Shown here: piece by piece, positions 18,409 through 30,011 of the stretch | Layout of the letters: every line of letters starts with the position of its first letter | Position numbering within the stretch: position 1 is the stretch's first letter | Assembly (NCBI RefSeq): GCF_014640635.1 | Contig: NZ_BMHI01000003.1 | Coordinates: 124,001-188,000, forward strand | From: Flexivirga endophytica | GTDB lineage: Bacteria; Actinomycetota; Actinomycetes; Actinomycetales; Dermatophilaceae | Direction of reading: 5' to 3' | Length of the DNA: 64,000 nucleotides | Notes under the pieces: generated by a model | Told to the model about the DNA's origin: nothing | The model's database searches: none | Seen by the model: only the letters and a program-made list of their open reading frames with translations | Translations under genes and position numbers: made by a program

Positions 18409-18463
18409 GGGCCCCCGCGAAGTATTCGGAGGAGCGAAGCGGAGGAGAAACTTCGTGGGGTGG
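18409..18463. repeat. Palindromic intergenic element between nuoG and nuoH
   Basis: CCCCGCGAAGT (18413-18423) and ACTTCGTGGGG (18450-18460) form an 11-bp stem with one G-T pair; the loop is ATTCGGAGGAGCGAAGCGGA followed by GGAGAA. It is an intact relative of the split outer copy near 10 kb. It begins about 6 bases after the nuoG stop codon in the mRNA sense. Confidence 0.8.
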
Positions 18464-18466
18464 CGT

Positions 18467-20953
18467 TCACTGCGCACTCTCCTCGGTGGTGGACTGCTCG
18501 GCGGTCGCCTCGGCCGGTGCCTTGGCCAGCGCAACGATCGCGCCACCGTCGGCACCGAGAGTGGCACGCACGGCGCTGTCGGTCGAATTGGTCGGCAGCC
18601 ACACGACGTAGTCGGGCATCTCGGTAATGACCACCGGCAGCGTGATCGCGCCGTGCTTGGTCGAAACCTCGAGCCGCTCACCCTCGCGCACACCGACACT
18701 CGCAGCGGTCGCCGCCGACAGTCGGGCGACGGACGCGAACGCGGTGCCGGCCAGGAACGGCTCGCCGTCCTGCAGCGCGCCCTTGTCGAGCAGATGGCTC
18801 CAGGTTGCCAGCACGGCCTCCCCGATCAGCGGACGCGGCACGCCACGAGACTTCACCCGAGGCGGGCTCGGACGCTCACCGGAGAACGCCCCCAGCTCGC
18901 GCATCTCGGCCTGCACCTGGGCGGTCGACCGGGTGCCGAGGAACTCGCCCAGCTCCGCGGCCAACAGGTCGAGTGCGCGGAAGTCCGGGATGTCGGTGCT
19001 CTCGATGGCCCGCTCGAAGGGCCGCACGCGACCCTCCCAGTTGACGTAGGAACCGGCCTTCTCCTGCTGCGCGGCCACCGGCAGGATGACGTCGGCGTAT
19101 GGCGCGACGGGGCTCTCCCGCAACTCCAGCGAGACCACGAAGGCCTTCTCCAGACCGTCCTGCGCGGTGTGCTGGTCGGCCAGGTCGCGCGGATCGACGC
19201 CGCCGACGACCAGGCCGGCGAGGTCGCCGGACGCTGCGGCCGCCAGGATCGCGTCGGTGTCGCGGCCGGCCTGCTCCGGCAACTCGGCGGCACCCCATAC
19301 GGTGCCGACCTGGGCCCGTGCTGCGGCGTCGCCCACCGGGCGGCCACCGGGCAGCAGGTTGCCGATCGCACCGGCCTCGAGCGCACCGCGCTCACCGGCG
19401 CGTCGCGGCACCCAGGCCACCCGCGCACCCTTGGCGCGGGCGAGGGCGAGGACGGACGACAACGCACCGGGCACGGTCGCCATACGCTCGCCGACCAGGA
19501 TGACCGAGTCGGCACTAAGCTGCTCCGCGGTCTCCGCGAGGTCGCCGCTCGCGGCAGTGATTGCGTCGAGCACCTCGGCCTCGGTGCCGGGCGCTGCGGC
19601 GATGAGCGTGCCGCCCATCTTGGCCAGGCCGCGCGTGACGAACGGCGCGACCGACATGACCTTGACCTTGTTGTTGCGGTTGCCCTTGCGCAGCCGCAGG
19701 AAGATGATCGGCGACTCCTCCTCGGGCTCGATGCCGACCAGCAGCACCGACGGCGCCTTCTCCAGGTCGGTGAAGGTGACCGAATCACCATCGGGGTCGG
19801 TCGCCACGACCGAGCTCGCCAGGAAGTCGGCCTCCTCGGCGGACAACGGCCGGGAGCGGAAGTCGATGTCGTTGGTGTCGAGCACCAGTCGCGCGAATTT
19901 GCTGTAGGCGTAGGCGTCTTCGGCGCTGACGCGGCCGCCGGTGAGCACACCGACGCCGCCTGCAGCCTTTGCCTGCGCGAGACCCTTGGCGGCGATCTCC
20001 AGTGCCTCCGGCCAGGCGGCGACGCGCAGGTCGCCGTTCTCGTCGCGCACCAACGGTGTCTGCAGGCGGCTGCTGGTGGCGTACTTGAACGCCCAGCGAC
20101 CCTTGTCGCAGTTCCACTCCTCGTTGACCGCCGGGTCGTCCAGCGCCATCCGGCGCAGCACGACACCGCGTCGGTGGTCGGTGCGGATCGAGCAGCCGCT
20201 GGCGCAGTGCTCACACACCGAGGGGGTCGACACCAGGTCGAACGGGCGGGACCGGAAGCGGTATGCCGCACCGGTCAGCGCGCCCACCGGGCAGATCTGC
20301 ACGGTGTTGCCGGAGAAGTAGGACTCGAACGGCTTCTCCTCGTAGATGCCGACCTGCTGCAGTGCACCACGCTCGATGAGCGCGATGAACTGGTCACCGG
20401 CGATCTGGTCGGAGAAGCGGGTGCACCGCGCGCAGAGGATGCACCGGTCGCGGTCGAGCAGCACCTGCGACGAAATGTTGATCGGCTTTGGGTAGGTGCG
20501 CTTGACGTCCTCGAAGCGGCTCTTAGGCCGACCGTTGGACATCGCCTGGTTCTGCAGCGGGCACTCGCCACCCTTGTCGCAGACGGGGCAGTCCAGCGGG
20601 TGGTTGATGAGCAGGAACTCCATCTGACCGTGCTGTGCCTTGTCGGCCACGGCGGAGGTCACCTGCGTCTCGACCTTCATACCTTCGGCGACGGCCAGCG
20701 TGCAGGACGCCTGCGGCTTCGGCATACCGCGGCCGTTGCCGGCATCGGGCACCTCGACCAGGCACTGGCGGCAGGCGCCGACCGGGTCGAGCAACGGGTG
20801 ATCGCAGAAGCGCGGGATCTGGACGCCGAGCTTCTCGGCCGCCCGGATCACCAGGGTGCCCTTGGGAACGCTGACCTCAGCCCCGTCGATGGTCAACGTG
20901 ACCAGGTCTTCCGCCGGAGGTGCCTCCGGGGTCTTGTCGGTGATCGCGGTCAT
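18467..20953 (-). CDS. nuoG: NADH-quinone oxidoreductase subunit G
   Basis: 828 residues from ATG 20953 (ATGA overlap with the nuoF stop). The N-terminal [2Fe-2S] domain has [15 protein letters not shown] and SCTLAV. Next come [19 protein letters not shown] and [20 protein letters not shown] for the N5/N4 clusters. Residues around 235-270 contain CEHCASGC, then exactly 27 residues, then CDKGRW, which is the CxxCxxxCx27C pattern of the extra N7 cluster. The rest is a molybdopterin-oxidoreductase-like domain without a recognisable cofactor site. Confidence 0.96.
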   Translation of the reverse strand: MTAITDKTPEAPPAEDLVTLTIDGAEVSVPKGTLVIRAAEKLGVQIPRFCDHPLLDPVGACRQCLVEVPDAGNGRGMPKPQASCTLAVAEGMKVETQVTSAVADKAQHGQMEFLLINHPLDCPVCDKGGECPLQNQAMSNGRPKSRFEDVKRTYPKPINISSQVLLDRDRCILCARCTRFSDQIAGDQFIALIERGALQQVGIYEEKPFESYFSGNTVQICPVGALTGAAYRFRSRPFDLVSTPSVCEHCASGCSIRTDHRRGVVLRRMALDDPAVNEEWNCDKGRWAFKYATSSRLQTPLVRDENGDLRVAAWPEALEIAAKGLAQAKAAGGVGVLTGGRVSAEDAYAYSKFARLVLDTNDIDFRSRPLSAEEADFLASSVVATDPDGDSVTFTDLEKAPSVLLVGIEPEEESPIIFLRLRKGNRNNKVKVMSVAPFVTRGLAKMGGTLIAAAPGTEAEVLDAITAASGDLAETAEQLSADSVILVGERMATVPGALSSVLALARAKGARVAWVPRRAGERGALEAGAIGNLLPGGRPVGDAAARAQVGTVWGAAELPEQAGRDTDAILAAAASGDLAGLVVGGVDPRDLADQHTAQDGLEKAFVVSLELRESPVAPYADVILPVAAQQEKAGSYVNWEGRVRPFERAIESTDIPDFRALDLLAAELGEFLGTRSTAQVQAEMRELGAFSGERPSPPRVKSRGVPRPLIGEAVLATWSHLLDKGALQDGEPFLAGTAFASVARLSAATAASVGVREGERLEVSTKHGAITLPVVITEMPDYVVWLPTNSTDSAVRATLGADGGAIVALAKAPAEATAEQSTTEESAQ

Positions 20954-22275
20954 GCCGACACGGTCTCCTTCGAAGTCGCAACCGGGAAGAGTGCGGAGGC
21001 TTCCGGCGGGAAGGCCTCCCACCACGGCGTGTGGGTGCCCAGCTCGAACTCCTCGCGGAAGTGCTGGATGCCGGACGTGACCGGTGACGTCGCCGCGTCA
21101 CCGAGGGCGCAGAACGAGCGGCCGAAGATGTTGTCGCAGACGTCCAGCAGGGTCTCGATGTCCTCCGCCGTGCCCTCCCCGTGCTCGAGACGGGTCATGA
21201 TCTGCTTCATCCAGTAGGTGCCCTCACGGCACGGCGTGCACTTGCCGCACGACTCGTGGGCGTAAAAGTCGGTCCACCGCGCGACGGCGTGCACCACCGA
21301 CACGGTGTCGTCGAAGATCTGCAGCGCGCGGGTGCCGAGCATCGAGCCGGCCGCCGCGACCGAGTCGAAGTCCAACGGCACGTCGAGCTCCGCGGCGGTG
21401 AAGATCGGCGTCGACGAGCCACCCGGTGTCCAGAACTTCAGCTCGTGCCCCTCGCGCACGCCGCCGGCCATGTCGAGCAGTTCACGCAGCGTGATGCCGA
21501 GCGGGGCTTCGTACTGGCCCGGACGTGTCACGTGACCGGACAGGCTGAAGATGCCGTAGCCCTTGGACTTCTCGGTGCCCATGCCGGAGAACCAGTCGGC
21601 GCCGTTGGCGATGATGCTCGGAACGGACGCGACCGACTCGACGTTGTTGACCACGGTGGGTCGGGCGTAGAGACCCTCGACCGCCGGGAACGGCGGCTTC
21701 AGGCGCGGTTGGCCGCGACGGCCCTCCAGGGAGTCCAGCAGTGCGGTCTCTTCACCGCACTCGTAGGCGCCCGCACCCGCGTGCACCGTGACGTCCAGGT
21801 CGAAGCCGGTGCCACCGATGTCCTTGCCGAGCAGGCCGGCGTCATACGCCTCCTGCACGGCGTTCATGAGCCGGCGGTAGACGTGCACGACCTCGCCGCG
21901 CAGGTAGATGAACGCATGGTTGCAGCCGATGGCGAACGACGTGATGGCCACGCCCTCCAGGAGGATGTGCGGTGTCGCCATCATCAGCGGGATGTCCTTG
22001 CAGGTGCCCGGCTCGGACTCGTCGGCGTTGACGACGAGGTAGCGGGGACCACCGTCCGGCTCAGGCAGGAAGGACCACTTCAGGCCGGTCGGGAAGCCGG
22101 CGCCGCCACGACCGCGCAGTCCGGAGTTCTTGACCTCGTCGATCAGCGCTGCCGGGTCGGTGTGCAGCGCCTTGTCGAGCGCCTGGTAACCCCCGTCGCG
22201 CTGGTAGGTCTCCAGCGTCCAACTGCGCGGGTCGTCCCAGTGCTTGGTGAGCACCGGGGTCAGTGTGGTTGCCAT
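20950..22275 (-). CDS. nuoF: NADH-quinone oxidoreductase subunit F
   Basis: 441 residues from ATG 22275; a longer frame to 22566 runs through nuoE. It binds NADH and FMN and carries cluster N3. Motifs are [55 protein letters not shown] and the distant fourth cysteine in [12 protein letters not shown]. The stop overlaps the nuoG start. Confidence 0.96.
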   Translation of the reverse strand: MATTLTPVLTKHWDDPRSWTLETYQRDGGYQALDKALHTDPAALIDEVKNSGLRGRGGAGFPTGLKWSFLPEPDGGPRYLVVNADESEPGTCKDIPLMMATPHILLEGVAITSFAIGCNHAFIYLRGEVVHVYRRLMNAVQEAYDAGLLGKDIGGTGFDLDVTVHAGAGAYECGEETALLDSLEGRRGQPRLKPPFPAVEGLYARPTVVNNVESVASVPSIIANGADWFSGMGTEKSKGYGIFSLSGHVTRPGQYEAPLGITLRELLDMAGGVREGHELKFWTPGGSSTPIFTAAELDVPLDFDSVAAAGSMLGTRALQIFDDTVSVVHAVARWTDFYAHESCGKCTPCREGTYWMKQIMTRLEHGEGTAEDIETLLDVCDNIFGRSFCALGDAATSPVTSGIQHFREEFELGTHTPWWEAFPPEASALFPVATSKETVSA

Positions 22276-22276
22276 C

Positions 22277-23127
22277 TCAGTCCTCCTGACGATCGGCTGA
22301 ACTGTGCGGCTCGCCCGGCAGCGGCCCACCGGTCTCGTCGGTGATCGCGGTGTTCTGGACGGGCTCCTCCGAGAGCGGCCCGCCTTCGTCACCGGGTGCC
22401 CGCCAGTCGTTCTGGTGCGCCAGGCGCAGTCCCTCGAGGGACTGCTCGCCGGCGCCGACACCCTCGTTGGCGTGCTCGTCCGGGAAGCCGGCCAGCACCC
22501 GCTCGATGTGCTTGAAGGTGCAGACCTTGGCGGCGCCGCGGGTCGGCACGACGTCCTTGCCGGCACGCAGGTCGTCCGCCATACGCACCGCCGACTCCGG
22601 CGTCTGCTTGTCGAAGAACTCCCAGTTGGCCATCACCACAGGTGCGTAGTCACAGGCCGCGTTGCACTCGACGCGCTCCAGGGTGATCTTGCCGTCCTCG
22701 GTGGTCTCGTCGTGGCCGATGCCCAGGTGCTCGGAGACCGCGTCGAAGATCAGGTCTCCGCCCATCACCGCGCACAGCGTGTTGGTGCAGACGCCGATCG
22801 TGTAGTCGCCGTTGGGGTGGCGCTTGTACTGGGTGTAGAACGTCGCGACACCGCTGACCTCGGCCTCAGTGAGGCCCAGCCGCTCGGCGCACAACCGCAC
22901 ACCGCGGCCCGTGACGTAGCCGTCGACACTCTGGACCAGGTGCAGGATCGGCAGCAGTGCCGATCGCTTCACCGGGTAGCGAGCGATGATCTCGTCGATG
23001 TCGGTGTTGAGCTGCGCGAGCTGCTCGTCGGTGTAGGGCTCGGCGCTCGCTTGCAGCGGCGTCTGCGGATGCAGGATCGCGTTCGACTTGTGCGCCCGCT
23101 CCTCCGCGTGCACGTGCTTGAGCTCTG

Positions 23128-23131
<4 letters not shown>
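22277..23131 (-). CDS. nuoE: NADH-quinone oxidoreductase subunit E
   Basis: 284 residues, thioredoxin-like [2Fe-2S] subunit (cluster N1a) with cysteines in [13 protein letters not shown] and [11 protein letters not shown]. The catalytic fold spans about residues 35-200 ([20 protein letters not shown]). The C-terminal 80 or so residues are an acidic, Gly/Pro-rich extension with no recognised domain ([20 protein letters not shown]). ATG 23131 overlaps the nuoD stop. Confidence 0.95.
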
Positions 23132-24467
<1,336 letters not shown>

Positions 24468-24471
<4 letters not shown>

Positions 24472-25229
24472 TTGTACGACCTCCGATCACTGGGCGGGGG
24501 CACGGTGGCTCCCTTGTACTCCACGGGTATGCCGCCGAGCGGGTAGTCCTTGCGCTGGGGGTGGCCGGGCCAGTCGTCCGGCATCAGGATCCGGGTCAAC
24601 GCCGGGTGGCCGTCGAAGATGATGCCGAACATGTCCCACGTCTCCCGCTCGTGCCAGTCGACGCCCGGGTAGGTCTCCACGATCGACGGCAGGTGTGGGT
24701 CCGAGTCGGGCACTGCGACCTCGACGCGAACTCGCTTGCTGCCGTTGGTGATCGAGACGAAGTGGTAGACCGCGTGCAACTCGCGGTCGGTGTCCTGCGG
24801 GTAGTGCACACCGCTGACGCTCAGGCACTGCTCGAAGCGCAGCGTCGGCTCGTCACGCAGGGTGCGCGCCACCAGCGGCAGCTGCTCGCGCGGCACGAAG
24901 AGGGTCAGCTCGCCCCGGTCGACGACGACGCGTTCGACGGCGACTTCGTAGCTGCCGCCGTTGCGGGCCAGCGCAACCTCCAGCGCGTCGGTCAGCGCGT
25001 CGAAGTAGCCGCCGTACGGCTTGCCCGCGGTGCCCGGGAAGAACACCGGGCGGTTGAGTCCGCCATACCCGCTGGTGTCGTTGCCGAGGGAGGAGCCGAA
25101 CATGCCCTTGCGCTCGGCGATCTTGATCGGTTCGCCGACGGTCGTGGTCTCCACGAGTTCGCCCGGCGTCACCGCGTCGGTGGTGGTGGCCTCGGCGCTG
25201 GGAGCGTCGGGCTTCTTGTCGTCACTCAC
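24468..25229 (-). CDS. nuoC: NADH-quinone oxidoreductase subunit C
   Basis: 253 residues from GTG 25229 (GTGA overlap with nuoB); a longer frame to 25802 is the shadow of nuoB. The 30-kDa subunit signature lies in the C-terminal half: [20 protein letters not shown] followed by [18 protein letters not shown]-type sequence (here [20 protein letters not shown]). The first 45 residues ([19 protein letters not shown] and on) are disordered, as in other actinobacteria. Confidence 0.95.
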
Positions 25230-25780
25230 GCCAGCAAACCCTTCATCTGGTGCGTCGGCGTCGCCGCCATCGCGGCCTGCTCGGCCGCGCGTGCGGCCTC
25301 GACCCGGTTGACACCCAGCTTGGTGTTCTGGATCTGCTTGTGCAGCTCGAGGATCGCGTTGAGCAGCATCTCCGGCCGCGGCGGGCAACCGGGCAGATAG
25401 ATGTCGACCGGTATGACGTGGTCGACACCCTGCACGATCGCGTAGTTGTTGAACATGCCGCCCGAGCTGGCGCACACGCCCATCGAGATGACCCACTTGG
25501 GCTCCGGCATCTGGTCGTAGACCTGACGCACGACGGGAGCCATCTTCTGGCTCACCCGCCCGGCGACGATCATCAGGTCGGCCTGGCGCGGAGTCGCACT
25601 GAAGCGCTCCATGCCGAAGCGGGCGATGTCGTAGTCGGGCGTGCCGACGGCCATCATCTCGATCGCGCAGCAGGCCAGACCGAACGTCGCCGGCCAGACC
25701 GAGCTCTTGCGCATGTAGCCGGCGACCTGCTCCACCGTGCTCAGCAGGAAGCCCGCAGGCAGCTTCTCTTCGATTCCCAT
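25226..25780 (-). CDS. nuoB: NADH-quinone oxidoreductase subunit B
   Basis: 184 residues, carries cluster N2 next to the quinone site. Cysteine motifs are [11 protein letters not shown] (two adjacent cysteines), [19 protein letters not shown] and [18 protein letters not shown] 25780 lies 12 bases after the nuoA stop. Confidence 0.97.
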   Translation of the reverse strand: MGIEEKLPAGFLLSTVEQVAGYMRKSSVWPATFGLACCAIEMMAVGTPDYDIARFGMERFSATPRQADLMIVAGRVSQKMAPVVRQVYDQMPEPKWVISMGVCASSGGMFNNYAIVQGVDHVIPVDIYLPGCPPRPEMLLNAILELHKQIQNTKLGVNRVEAARAAEQAAMAATPTHQMKGLLA

Positions 25781-25792
25781 GTCCTGAAGACC

Positions 25793-26158
25793 TCAATCCC
25801 ACTCAAGTCCGCCGCGGCGCCATACGAAGGCGTATGCGACGAACACAGTCACGACGAAAAGCACCATCTCGATCAGCGCGAAGAGCCCCAACCGGTCGAA
25901 CGAGACGGCGAACGGGTAGAGGAACACCGACTCGATGTCGAAGATGATGAACAGCATCGCCGTCAGGTAGTACTTGATCGGCACGCGTCCGCCGCCCTCG
26001 GCGTGGGGACTCGGCTGGATGCCGCACTCGTAGGCGTCGGCCTTGGCGCGGTTGTAACGCTTCGGGCCGGCCAGCGTGCTGGCGCCGAGCACCGAGAAGA
26101 TCGCGAAGGCTGCGCCGATACCCGCGAAGAACAGCAGCGGTGCGTAGGAGTAGTTCAT
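25793..26158 (-). CDS. nuoA: NADH-quinone oxidoreductase subunit A
   Basis: 121 residues with three membrane helices. Typical motifs are [20 protein letters not shown], with the conserved cysteine of the loop, and [20 protein letters not shown]. It is the first nuo gene and starts 44 bases after the menJ stop without an intervening terminator, so menJ is likely cotranscribed. Confidence 0.96.
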   Translation of the reverse strand: MNYSYAPLLFFAGIGAAFAIFSVLGASTLAGPKRYNRAKADAYECGIQPSPHAEGGGRVPIKYYLTAMLFIIFDIESVFLYPFAVSFDRLGLFALIEMVLFVVTVFVAYAFVWRRGGLEWD

Positions 26159-26202
26159 TGCTTACGAGTCCTTCCGAACGTCGCTGTTCGAAACCGTGAT
26201 CC

Positions 26203-27516
26203 TCATGCCGCCGGCACCATCCGAGACATCATCGACATCACGCGGTCATCGAGTTTGCCACCGTGCTCGTCGCCGAGGTTGGCCATCACCTTCAACAAGA
26301 ATTGCATCATCGTCTTACGCGGCAAGCCGTAACGCACTGCAAAGCGCATGATTTCCGGGTGGCCGATGAGCTGCGCGAAGTAGCGGCCCACCGTGAAGTA
26401 GCCGCCGAGGGCGTCCTTCATGACCTTGGGATAAGACTGCAACACCCGCTCGCGTCCGGCGTCGTCGGTGCGACCGAAGGCCTGCGCGACCACCTCGGCG
26501 GCCAGCCGCCCGGACTCCATCGCGTAGGCGATGCCCTCACCGTTGAACGGATTGACCATGCCGCCGGCGTCGCCGACGAGCATCAGACCGTCGGCGTAGT
26601 GCGGCTGCCGGTTGAAGCCCATCGGCAGTGCCGCCCCGCGGATCGGGCCGGTGATGGTCTCCTCGTTGTAGGTCCACTCCTCCGGCATGGTCGCGACCCA
26701 CTGACGCATGACGTCCTTGTAGTCGGTCTTGCCGAACGCGCTGGAGGTGTTGAGGATGCCCAGGCCGAGGTTGCTGGTGCCGTCACCGACGCCGAAGATC
26801 CAGCCGTAGCCGGGCAGCAGCACCCGCTTGCCGTTCTTGTCCTTGGACCACAGCTCGAGCCAGGACTCGAGGTAGTCGTCGTCGTGCCGCGGGCTCGTGT
26901 AGTAGGCGCGCACCGCGACACCCATCGGGCGGTCGTCACGCTTGTCGCGGCCCATCGCGAGCGACAGCCGGGAGGAGTTGCCGTCGGCGGCGATCACCAG
27001 CGGTGCGCGGTAGGTCAGCTTGCGGCCGGTCGGGCGGTCGTTCTCGCCCATCTCCTTGGCCTCGACGCCGACGATCGCACCGGTCTTGTCGTCGCGGATC
27101 GCACCGCCCACGTTGACGCCCTGGCGCAGTCGCGCACCGTGCTTGACGGCGTGCTTGGCGAGGATGTCGTCGAAGTCCTGGCGGGTGCGGACCAGGCCGT
27201 ATGGCGGGAAGCTCGCGACGTCGGGCCAGTCCAGCTGCAGCCGCATGCCGCCGCCGATGATCCGCAGACCCTTGTTCTTGATCCAGCCATCGTCTTCGGG
27301 GGTCGGTACGCCGAGCGTGATCAACTCGCGTACGGCTCGTGGGGTCAGACCGTCGCCACAGACCTTCTCCCGCGGGAAATGGGTCTTCTCCAGCAACAGC
27401 ACGTCGATGCCGGCCATTGCGAGGTAAGCGGCTGTGGCTGATCCACCGGGGCCGGCGCCGACGACGATGACGTCGGCGCTCTCGTCCAGGGCAGGGCTAA
27501 CGCCGGGGAGGCTCAC
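26203..27516 (-). CDS. menJ: Geranylgeranyl-reductase-family flavoprotein, menaquinone side-chain reductase
   Basis: 437 residues from GTG 27516. The N-terminal Rossmann motif VIVVGAGPGGSATAAYLAMA is followed by EKTHFPREKVCGDGLTPRAV, the signature of the geranylgeranyl reductase/MenJ family, and a C-terminal FAD-site stretch (LMLVGDAGGMVNPFNGEGIA). Mycobacterial MenJ saturates one isoprene unit of menaquinone. Position next to menG and ahead of nuoA supports that role; a reductase acting on other prenyl lipids is the alternative. Confidence 0.85.
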   Translation of the reverse strand: MSLPGVSPALDESADVIVVGAGPGGSATAAYLAMAGIDVLLLEKTHFPREKVCGDGLTPRAVRELITLGVPTPEDDGWIKNKGLRIIGGGMRLQLDWPDVASFPPYGLVRTRQDFDDILAKHAVKHGARLRQGVNVGGAIRDDKTGAIVGVEAKEMGENDRPTGRKLTYRAPLVIAADGNSSRLSLAMGRDKRDDRPMGVAVRAYYTSPRHDDDYLESWLELWSKDKNGKRVLLPGYGWIFGVGDGTSNLGLGILNTSSAFGKTDYKDVMRQWVATMPEEWTYNEETITGPIRGAALPMGFNRQPHYADGLMLVGDAGGMVNPFNGEGIAYAMESGRLAAEVVAQAFGRTDDAGRERVLQSYPKVMKDALGGYFTVGRYFAQLIGHPEIMRFAVRYGLPRKTMMQFLLKVMANLGDEHGGKLDDRVMSMMSRMVPAA

Positions 27517-27535
27517 TGGGTGAATCTTTCTAGCT

Positions 27536-27551
27536 TGTGAACGTCTTCACT
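27536..27551. promoter_or_regulatory. CRP/GlxR-type site upstream of menJ-nuo
   Basis: TGTGA (27536-27540), six bases ACGTCT, then TCACT (27547-27551). It matches the CRP/GlxR half-site pair TGTGA-N6-TCACA at 9 of 10 positions. It lies 20-35 bases upstream of the menJ start, in the 99-base gap that must hold the promoter of the menJ-nuo transcript unless transcription reads through from menG. A site so close to the start would suggest repression. Confidence 0.5.
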
Positions 27552-27615
27552 AACCCATGCACTGTATTCCCAGCCGGGTCAGCGAACCTACTTAGGCGGA
27601 CCTAATCCGCTGTCC

Positions 27616-28326
27616 TCACATCGTGATCGGTTTCGTGGCGCGGTGCAGGGCGACGACGCCGCCGGTCAGGTCGCGCCATTCGACCTTCGACCAGCCCGCG
27701 TCCTGCATCAACGAGGCGATGCCCGCCTGGTCGGGCCAGGCCTGGATGGACTCGGCCAGATAGACGTAGGAGTCGGCGTTGGAGCCGACCTTGCGAGCGA
27801 CCCGCGGCAGCGCGCTCATGAGGTACTCGCTGTAGACCTTGCGGAAGGCCGGGTTGGTCGGCGTGGAGAACTCGCAGATCAGCACCTTCCCGCCCGGTTT
27901 GGTGACCCGGCGGAACTCGCGAAGCGTCTCCTCGGGCGACTGGACGTTGCGGAAGCCGAACGACATCGTGACCGCGTCGAAGACCCCGTCGGCGAAGGGC
28001 AGCTGCATGGCATCGGCGGCGGTGAACGCCATCTCGGGGCGCATCTGCTTGCCCTTGCGAAGCATGCCGAGCGAGAAGTCGGCCGGCACGACGCGAGCGC
28101 CGAGCCGCTCGAACGGCTCGCTGCTGGTGCCGGTGCCGGCGGCGATGTCGAGGATAAGGTCGCCCGGGCGGGGAGCCACCGACTCGACCACGACCTTGCG
28201 CCACCGGCGGTTCTGGCCCATCGCCATCACGTCGTTGGTGATGTCGTAGCGGGCCGCCACCTGGTCGAACATCTTGGCCACGTCACGTGGCTGCTTGTCG
28301 AGGCTCGCACGATTCATAGGCGACAT
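27616..28326 (-). CDS. menG: Demethylmenaquinone methyltransferase
   Basis: 236 residues from ATG 28326, preceded by GGGGA; an N-terminal extension to 28587 would run into the divergent menF gene. UbiE/MenG-type SAM-dependent methyltransferase that performs the last ring methylation of menaquinone. Motifs are [20 protein letters not shown], the SAM loop [40 protein letters not shown] and [20 protein letters not shown]. It is divergent from menF with a 77-base shared promoter region. Confidence 0.93.
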   Translation of the reverse strand: MSPMNRASLDKQPRDVAKMFDQVAARYDITNDVMAMGQNRRWRKVVVESVAPRPGDLILDIAAGTGTSSEPFERLGARVVPADFSLGMLRKGKQMRPEMAFTAADAMQLPFADGVFDAVTMSFGFRNVQSPEETLREFRRVTKPGGKVLICEFSTPTNPAFRKVYSEYLMSALPRVARKVGSNADSYVYLAESIQAWPDQAGIASLMQDAGWSKVEWRDLTGGVVALHRATKPITM

Positions 28327-28403
28327 TGTTCCCCATCGTTGTCCGTATGCCGACACGACGCGGTCGGCCACCGGCTGATGACTCGGGCGTAAGGTGACCG
28401 GTC

Positions 28404-29672
28404 GTGACCATGCCGTTGCCGCAAACCGAACCGGCTCTGGTGGTGCGCTCGATGCGCATTCCGGACCCGGGTGATCTCGTCTCCTTGATCCCCGCCGATG
28501 CCGAAGCGCCGGTGAGTTGGCTGCGTGAAGGGGACGGTTTCGTCGGGTGGGGCACCGCCACCGCCATCCAGACGCAGGGAACGGCACGCTTCGCCGACGC
28601 CGAGCAGTGGTGGCGGGGCATCGTGCGCCAGTCCGTCGTACGCGCCGAGGTCGACCTGCCCGGCGCCGGGCTCATCGCGGTCGGTTCGTTCGCGTTCGCC
28701 GCCGCGTCCGACGCGGGCGGCGTGCTGCACGTGCCGGCGATCGTCATCGGACGCCGCAACGGTGTCGCGTGGGTCACCACCACCAGCACCGCCGCCGAGT
28801 TGCCCAGCACCCCGAAGCTGCAGAGTGGCGAAATCCCCCAGGCGCCAAAGGTTTCCGAGGTCACCCACGGTTCGCTGACCGACGCGGAGTGGACTGCGGC
28901 GGTCGGCGCGGCGGTCGGCCGGATCCAGTCAGGGGCACTCGACAAGGTCGTGATGGCCCGGGACGTGGTGATCCGCTCCGAGACCGACATCGATCCGCGC
29001 TATCTGCTGCGCAATCTGTCCGACTCCTACCCCAACACCTGGACCTACAGCGTCGACGGGCTCATCGGCGCGACTCCGGAGATGCTGTTGCGCCGGCAGA
29101 AGGGCCTGGTCACCTCGCGGGTCCTGGCCGGCACCATCCGGCGCACCGGCGACGACGAGCACGACCTGGCGCTGGCCGCGTCGCTGGCCCGCTCGAGCAA
29201 GGACCTGGAGGAGCACGAATACGCGGTGCGCTCGGTCGCGGACGCGATGTCGCCGCACTGTTCGTCGATGAACGTGCCCGAGTCGCCATTCGTGCTGCAC
29301 CTGCCCAACGTCATGCATCTGGCGACCGACGTCGCGGGCGTGCTGCACGAGGACGTGTCCTCCCTCACGCTGGCCGCGTCCCTGCATCCGTCGGCCGCCG
29401 TGTGCGGCACGCCGACACTGGCCGCGCGCGACCTCATCGCCGAGCTGGAGCAGATGGACCGCGGCCGGTATGCCGGGCCGGTCGGCTGGCTGGACGCCGC
29501 CGGTGACGGTGAGTGGGGCATCGCGTTACGTTGCGGCGAGCTCGAAACCCCTTCCCAGATGCGGCTTTTCGCCGGATGCGGGATCGTCGCCGGCTCCGAG
29601 CCGGAGTCAGAGCTAGGTGAGTCGGACGCCAAGCTGGTGCCGATGCGTCAGGCGCTCGGCTGCGGTGCCTAG
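28404..29672 (+). CDS. menF: Isochorismate synthase
   Basis: 422 residues from GTG 28404. A chorismate-binding domain enzyme that converts chorismate to isochorismate, the entry to menaquinone synthesis. The C-terminal domain shows [79 protein letters not shown] and [21 protein letters not shown] siderophore (DhbC/EntC-type) role is possible by family, but adjacency to menG and menJ favours the menaquinone pathway. Confidence 0.9.
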   Translation: MTMPLPQTEPALVVRSMRIPDPGDLVSLIPADAEAPVSWLREGDGFVGWGTATAIQTQGTARFADAEQWWRGIVRQSVVRAEVDLPGAGLIAVGSFAFAAASDAGGVLHVPAIVIGRRNGVAWVTTTSTAAELPSTPKLQSGEIPQAPKVSEVTHGSLTDAEWTAAVGAAVGRIQSGALDKVVMARDVVIRSETDIDPRYLLRNLSDSYPNTWTYSVDGLIGATPEMLLRRQKGLVTSRVLAGTIRRTGDDEHDLALAASLARSSKDLEEHEYAVRSVADAMSPHCSSMNVPESPFVLHLPNVMHLATDVAGVLHEDVSSLTLAASLHPSAAVCGTPTLAARDLIAELEQMDRGRYAGPVGWLDAAGDGEWGIALRCGELETPSQMRLFAGCGIVAGSEPESELGESDAKLVPMRQALGCGA

Positions 29673-29681
29673 GGCGTCCGA

Positions 29682-29981
29682 CTAACTGCTCTCGGGACCC
29701 TCGACCACGACGATGTCGGCCTCGGCGACCCGCTGCCGTATCGCCCGGGCCGCGACATACTCCGGCGAGTTGTAGCAGTCCAGCGCCGCTCGGTAAGACG
29801 GAAACTCGATCACCACGTTGCGTGGCCGGGAACTGCCCTCGACGCCTTCGTACTGCCCGCCCCGCACGATCGGTGTGCCGCCGTGGGCGGAGTAGACAGG
29901 ATTGGCCGCGGCGACATACTCCGCATAGCCCTCGTCGTCGTGCACCTGCACGCGGCAGATCCAATATCCCTTGGCAGTCAT
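29682..29981 (-). CDS. DUF1330 domain protein
   Basis: 99 residues, full length for the family, a dimeric alpha/beta-barrel-like fold. Family-typical stretches are GYWICRVQVHDDEGYAEYV, GGTPIVRGGQYEGVEGSSRP, RNVVIEFPSYRAALDCYNSP and EYVAARAIRQRVAEADIVVV. The function of DUF1330 is not established. It lies 10 bases after the convergent menF stop and 30 bases past the lipid-kinase start upstream of it. Confidence 0.88.
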   Translation of the reverse strand: MTAKGYWICRVQVHDDEGYAEYVAAANPVYSAHGGTPIVRGGQYEGVEGSSRPRNVVIEFPSYRAALDCYNSPEYVAARAIRQRVAEADIVVVEGPESS

Positions 29982-30011
29982 GCGGAGTCCTTCGCGGTGA
30001 TGGGTGGCTGT

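Noticed and set aside
18005-21217. A 1070-codon open frame on the plus strand opposite nuoH/nuoG, with similar long frames opposite nuoM (11633-13339), nuoD and nuoL
   Set aside because: They are antisense shadows produced by high GC: Arg/His/Asp-rich translations, no domain, no ribosome-binding site, and the other strand encodes well-conserved complex I subunits.
27576-27610. DtxR/IdeR iron box from the alternating CCTA/TAGG motifs (CCTACTTAGGCGGACCTAA)
   Set aside because: Half-site spacing does not match the 19-bp DtxR/IdeR box; it may just be a weak hairpin after the menG stop.
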